Positions 7,016 to 8,146 of a DNA stretch of 8,146 nucleotides are shown piece after piece. The stretch is from positions 1 to 8,146 of the forward strand of contig JBOFDP010000077.1 of assembly GCA_051647125.1 (NCBI GenBank), written 5' to 3'. Both the position numbers and the translations under genes were made by a program. Every line of letters starts with the position of its first letter. The first letter of the stretch is position 1. Under the pieces are notes generated by a model. It was not told the DNA's origin and did no database searches. It was given only the letters and a program-made list of their open reading frames with translations. Origin of the DNA: JBOFDP01 sp051647125. Lineage in GTDB: Bacteria; Bacteroidota; Bacteroidia; Chitinophagales; Chitinophagaceae.

Positions 7016-7848
7016 CCATTAGATTTAAAATTAGTTGGAGAAAAATTAGAAGCTGTACTATAATCTATAACTAAACTAAATTTAGCACCTTTAAAATAAC
7101 CACTTGTGATTACTTCTGGTGAAGTAGAAGAAACCTTCAATTCAACAGTTGTGACGATATCAAACATAATTCCAACTATTTTAGGAGTTAGTTTTTGATT
7201 AAATCCTGTAAAATCCCAAGTGATAGTCTTCTCTCTTGGCACTGCCAAAAAGTAGTTTAAATTTAGGATATTTCTTTCGGTTTTCCAAAAGTTTAAAAAA
7301 TGATATCTTCATTTCTTCAAAATTATCATTATTACCAATTTTCCAACTAGCACGAAAACCGTTACCAAATAGAGCGTCTGAATATCATGATAATTATTAA
7401 AATAAACAGGATAATGTAATTTTGTATTTTCCAATACAAGGTTATCTTTTTCTTTTATTAAATAATTATATAAATTTTTAATACTTTTATCTAATCCACT
7501 CAAATCTGCTTTAATAGCAATATTTTCTTCGACTTTTATTTTGCTACTTATGATAAGATTTTTTTGAAACTAAATTTTATTATTCATACTTTCGTATCCA
7601 TATACATTAAACTGATATTCAAAAGTATCCGCAAAGTGAGATATTGCATCCGCAAGATTAATTGTTGTTTTCCCTGATTTCAAATCATTCAATTGCTCTT
7701 GATTTAAGGTCGATTTAAATTTTTCTTTTACATATTTCGTAAGAATAGGTTCCAGAGCCTTTTTTACAGGTAGGTCGCCTTAAACTTCTAATTTTTCAAG
7801 ATAGATTTAGTTAAATCCTCCGTATCTATAAAAAAGAATTAGGAGAAA
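6997..7848 (-). pseudogene. Decayed protein-coding gene, function unrecognised
   Basis: Protein-like minus-strand fragments follow each other in changing frames. From the right: a short piece near 7840-7795 (IDTEDLTKSIL), then EKLEV, a TAA at 7782-7780, GDLPVKKALEPILTKYVKEK and on to MNNKI, a TAG at 7572-7570, then coding to about 7380. There the frame shifts: FGNGFRASWKIGNN, NFEEMKISFFKLLENRKKYP continues to about 7255, then shifts back into ITWDFTGFNQKLTPKIVGI, ending at 6997 in TNFKSNGAFHRK. Total length is about 280 codons, with at least two stops and two, probably three, frameshifts. The pieces could derive from one gene or from two adjacent ones. I do not recognise the family. Isoleucine and other codons are AT-rich like the rest of the window. 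The two longest intact stretches (7309-7503 and 6997-7248) should not be taken as separate genes. Confidence 0.6.
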
Positions 7849-7856
7849 TTTCTCCT
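7841..7856. repeat. Perfect 16-base palindrome
   Basis: AGGAGAAA/TTTCTCCT is perfectly symmetric. As minus-strand RNA it is followed by AATTCTTTTTT, and as plus-strand RNA by TTATTGTTTTG, so it could act as a weak terminator in either direction. It lies at the right edge of the decayed gene and could instead be a protein-binding site. Confidence 0.35.
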
Positions 7857-7913
7857 TTATTGTTTTGTTTGGAACTAACTGCCAACAGCAAGCAATATGC
7901 CCATCATTGCCCT

Positions 7914-7937
7914 GACTCCCATTGGAACATGGGAGTC
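7914..7937. repeat. GC-rich hairpin in the gap between 5S rRNA and the decayed gene
   Basis: GACTCCCAT (7914-7922) and ATGGGAGTC (7929-7937) pair perfectly around TGGAAC. It is the most GC-rich stem in this otherwise AT-rich gap (7857-8007), which holds no gene. No U-run follows directly on either strand; a TTTTTT tract starts about ten bases later on the plus strand. TTGGAAC also occurs at 7869-7875. It may be a mobile-element end, a small RNA stem or a terminator remnant. Confidence 0.4.
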
Positions 7938-7973
7938 TAACAGATTGATTTTTTGGCAAAATAGGCCAATAAA

Positions 7974-8031
7974 TAGTATATTTCTACTCTCTTTTTTTGG
8001 GTAACACAAAAACACTCTTAGTATATTTCTA
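7974..8031. repeat. 13-base direct repeat including part of the 5S terminator
   Basis: TAGTATATTTCTA occurs at 7974-7986 and 8019-8031. The second copy is the loop and inner stem of the 5S terminator. The first has lost the outer stem, keeping only AGTA/TACT, so it may be the remnant of a duplicated terminator. Confidence 0.45.
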
Positions 8032-8043
8032 TACCAAGAGTGT
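8008..8043 (-). terminator. Terminator of the rRNA operon
   Basis: Arms ACACTCTT-A-GTATA (8012-8025) and TATAC-C-AAGAGTGT (8030-8043) flank a 4-base loop. In minus-strand RNA all 14 positions pair (one G-U), the loop is GAAA, a stable tetraloop, and UUUUGUGUU follows. On the plus strand there is an A-C mismatch and no U-run. It sits 8 bases past the 5S 3' end. Confidence 0.88.
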
Positions 8044-8051
8044 AATAAATA

Positions 8052-8146
8052 AGTTGGCGGCTACCTACTCTCCCGGATTCCTCCAGTACCATCGGCCATA
8101 AGGGGCTTAACTACTCTGTTCGATATGGGTAGAGGTGAACACCCTC
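8052..8146 (-). rRNA. rrf: 5S ribosomal RNA, 3' part (5' end beyond window)
   Basis: The minus strand shows conserved 5S landmarks in order: GGTGTTCACCTCTACCCATATCGAACAGAGTAGTTAAGCCCC, written here as its key parts TTCACCTC, CGAACAGAG and GTTAAGCCC, then GCCGATGGTACTG, GGGAGAGTAGGTAGC and the 3' GCCGCCAACTT that closes helix I. About 20 bases of the 5' end are missing at the window edge. The 3' end is placed from helix I pairing and is good to one or two bases. Position before a strong terminator suggests it is the last gene of an rRNA operon coming from the right. Confidence 0.95.

Noticed and set aside
6997..7248. Separate 83-residue small protein starting at 7248
   Set aside because: Its frame is protein-like at the C-terminal end of a frameshifted gene, with no promoter or start context of its own.
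7309..7503. Separate 64-residue small protein
   Set aside because: Coding-like sequence continues upstream past a TAG and downstream in another frame; it is a piece of the decayed gene.
7807..7980. 57-codon open minus-strand stretch between 5S and the decayed gene
   Set aside because: No ATG, odd Trp/Cys-rich translation without any family pattern, and it overlaps hairpin sequences.

Overview
The window looks like a low-GC chromosome segment from a member of the Bacteroidota, probably outside Bacteroidales. The evidence is a DUF2480 family gene, a PpiD-type foldase with the N-terminus usual in this phylum, several start sites preceded by the TAnnTTTG -7 element of Bacteroidota promoters, no Shine-Dalgarno sequences before the genes, and a 5S rRNA of the expected type. 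Genus cannot be read from the sequence.

Layout: (1) Bases 1-744 are the 3' part of a plus-strand gene that begins outside the window. Its product ends in what look like tandem OB-fold/cold-shock-like RNA-binding domains, and it stops just beyond the 3' end of a tRNA-Ser(UGA) gene (minus strand, 830-917). This is a common arrangement at the edge of an integrated island. (2) Bases 987-2539 hold a divergent pair: a secreted TPR-repeat protein on the minus strand and a PnuC-type vitamin/nucleoside transporter on the plus strand, each with its own -7 element in the 149-bp gap between them. (3) Bases 2614-5266 are a probable two-gene operon: a membrane-anchored PpiD/SurA-type peptidyl-prolyl isomerase, then a DUF2480 protein 4 bases downstream. 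(4) guaB (IMP dehydrogenase, minus strand, 5294-6772) converges on that operon. (5) Bases 6773-8051 hold no intact gene. They contain a minus-strand coding remnant broken by at least two stop codons and two to three frameshifts, several hairpins, and two minus-strand terminators. (6) The window ends inside a 5S rRNA gene on the minus strand, followed by a strong terminator; this is presumably the 3' end of an rRNA operon entering from the right.

The intact genes are ordinary housekeeping functions: envelope protein folding, vitamin uptake, GTP synthesis, translation. The accessory parts are the truncated left-hand gene next to tRNA-Ser and the decayed gene beside the rRNA operon. I see no complete new system. 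The best lead is the left-hand gene, whose likely partners lie outside the window.
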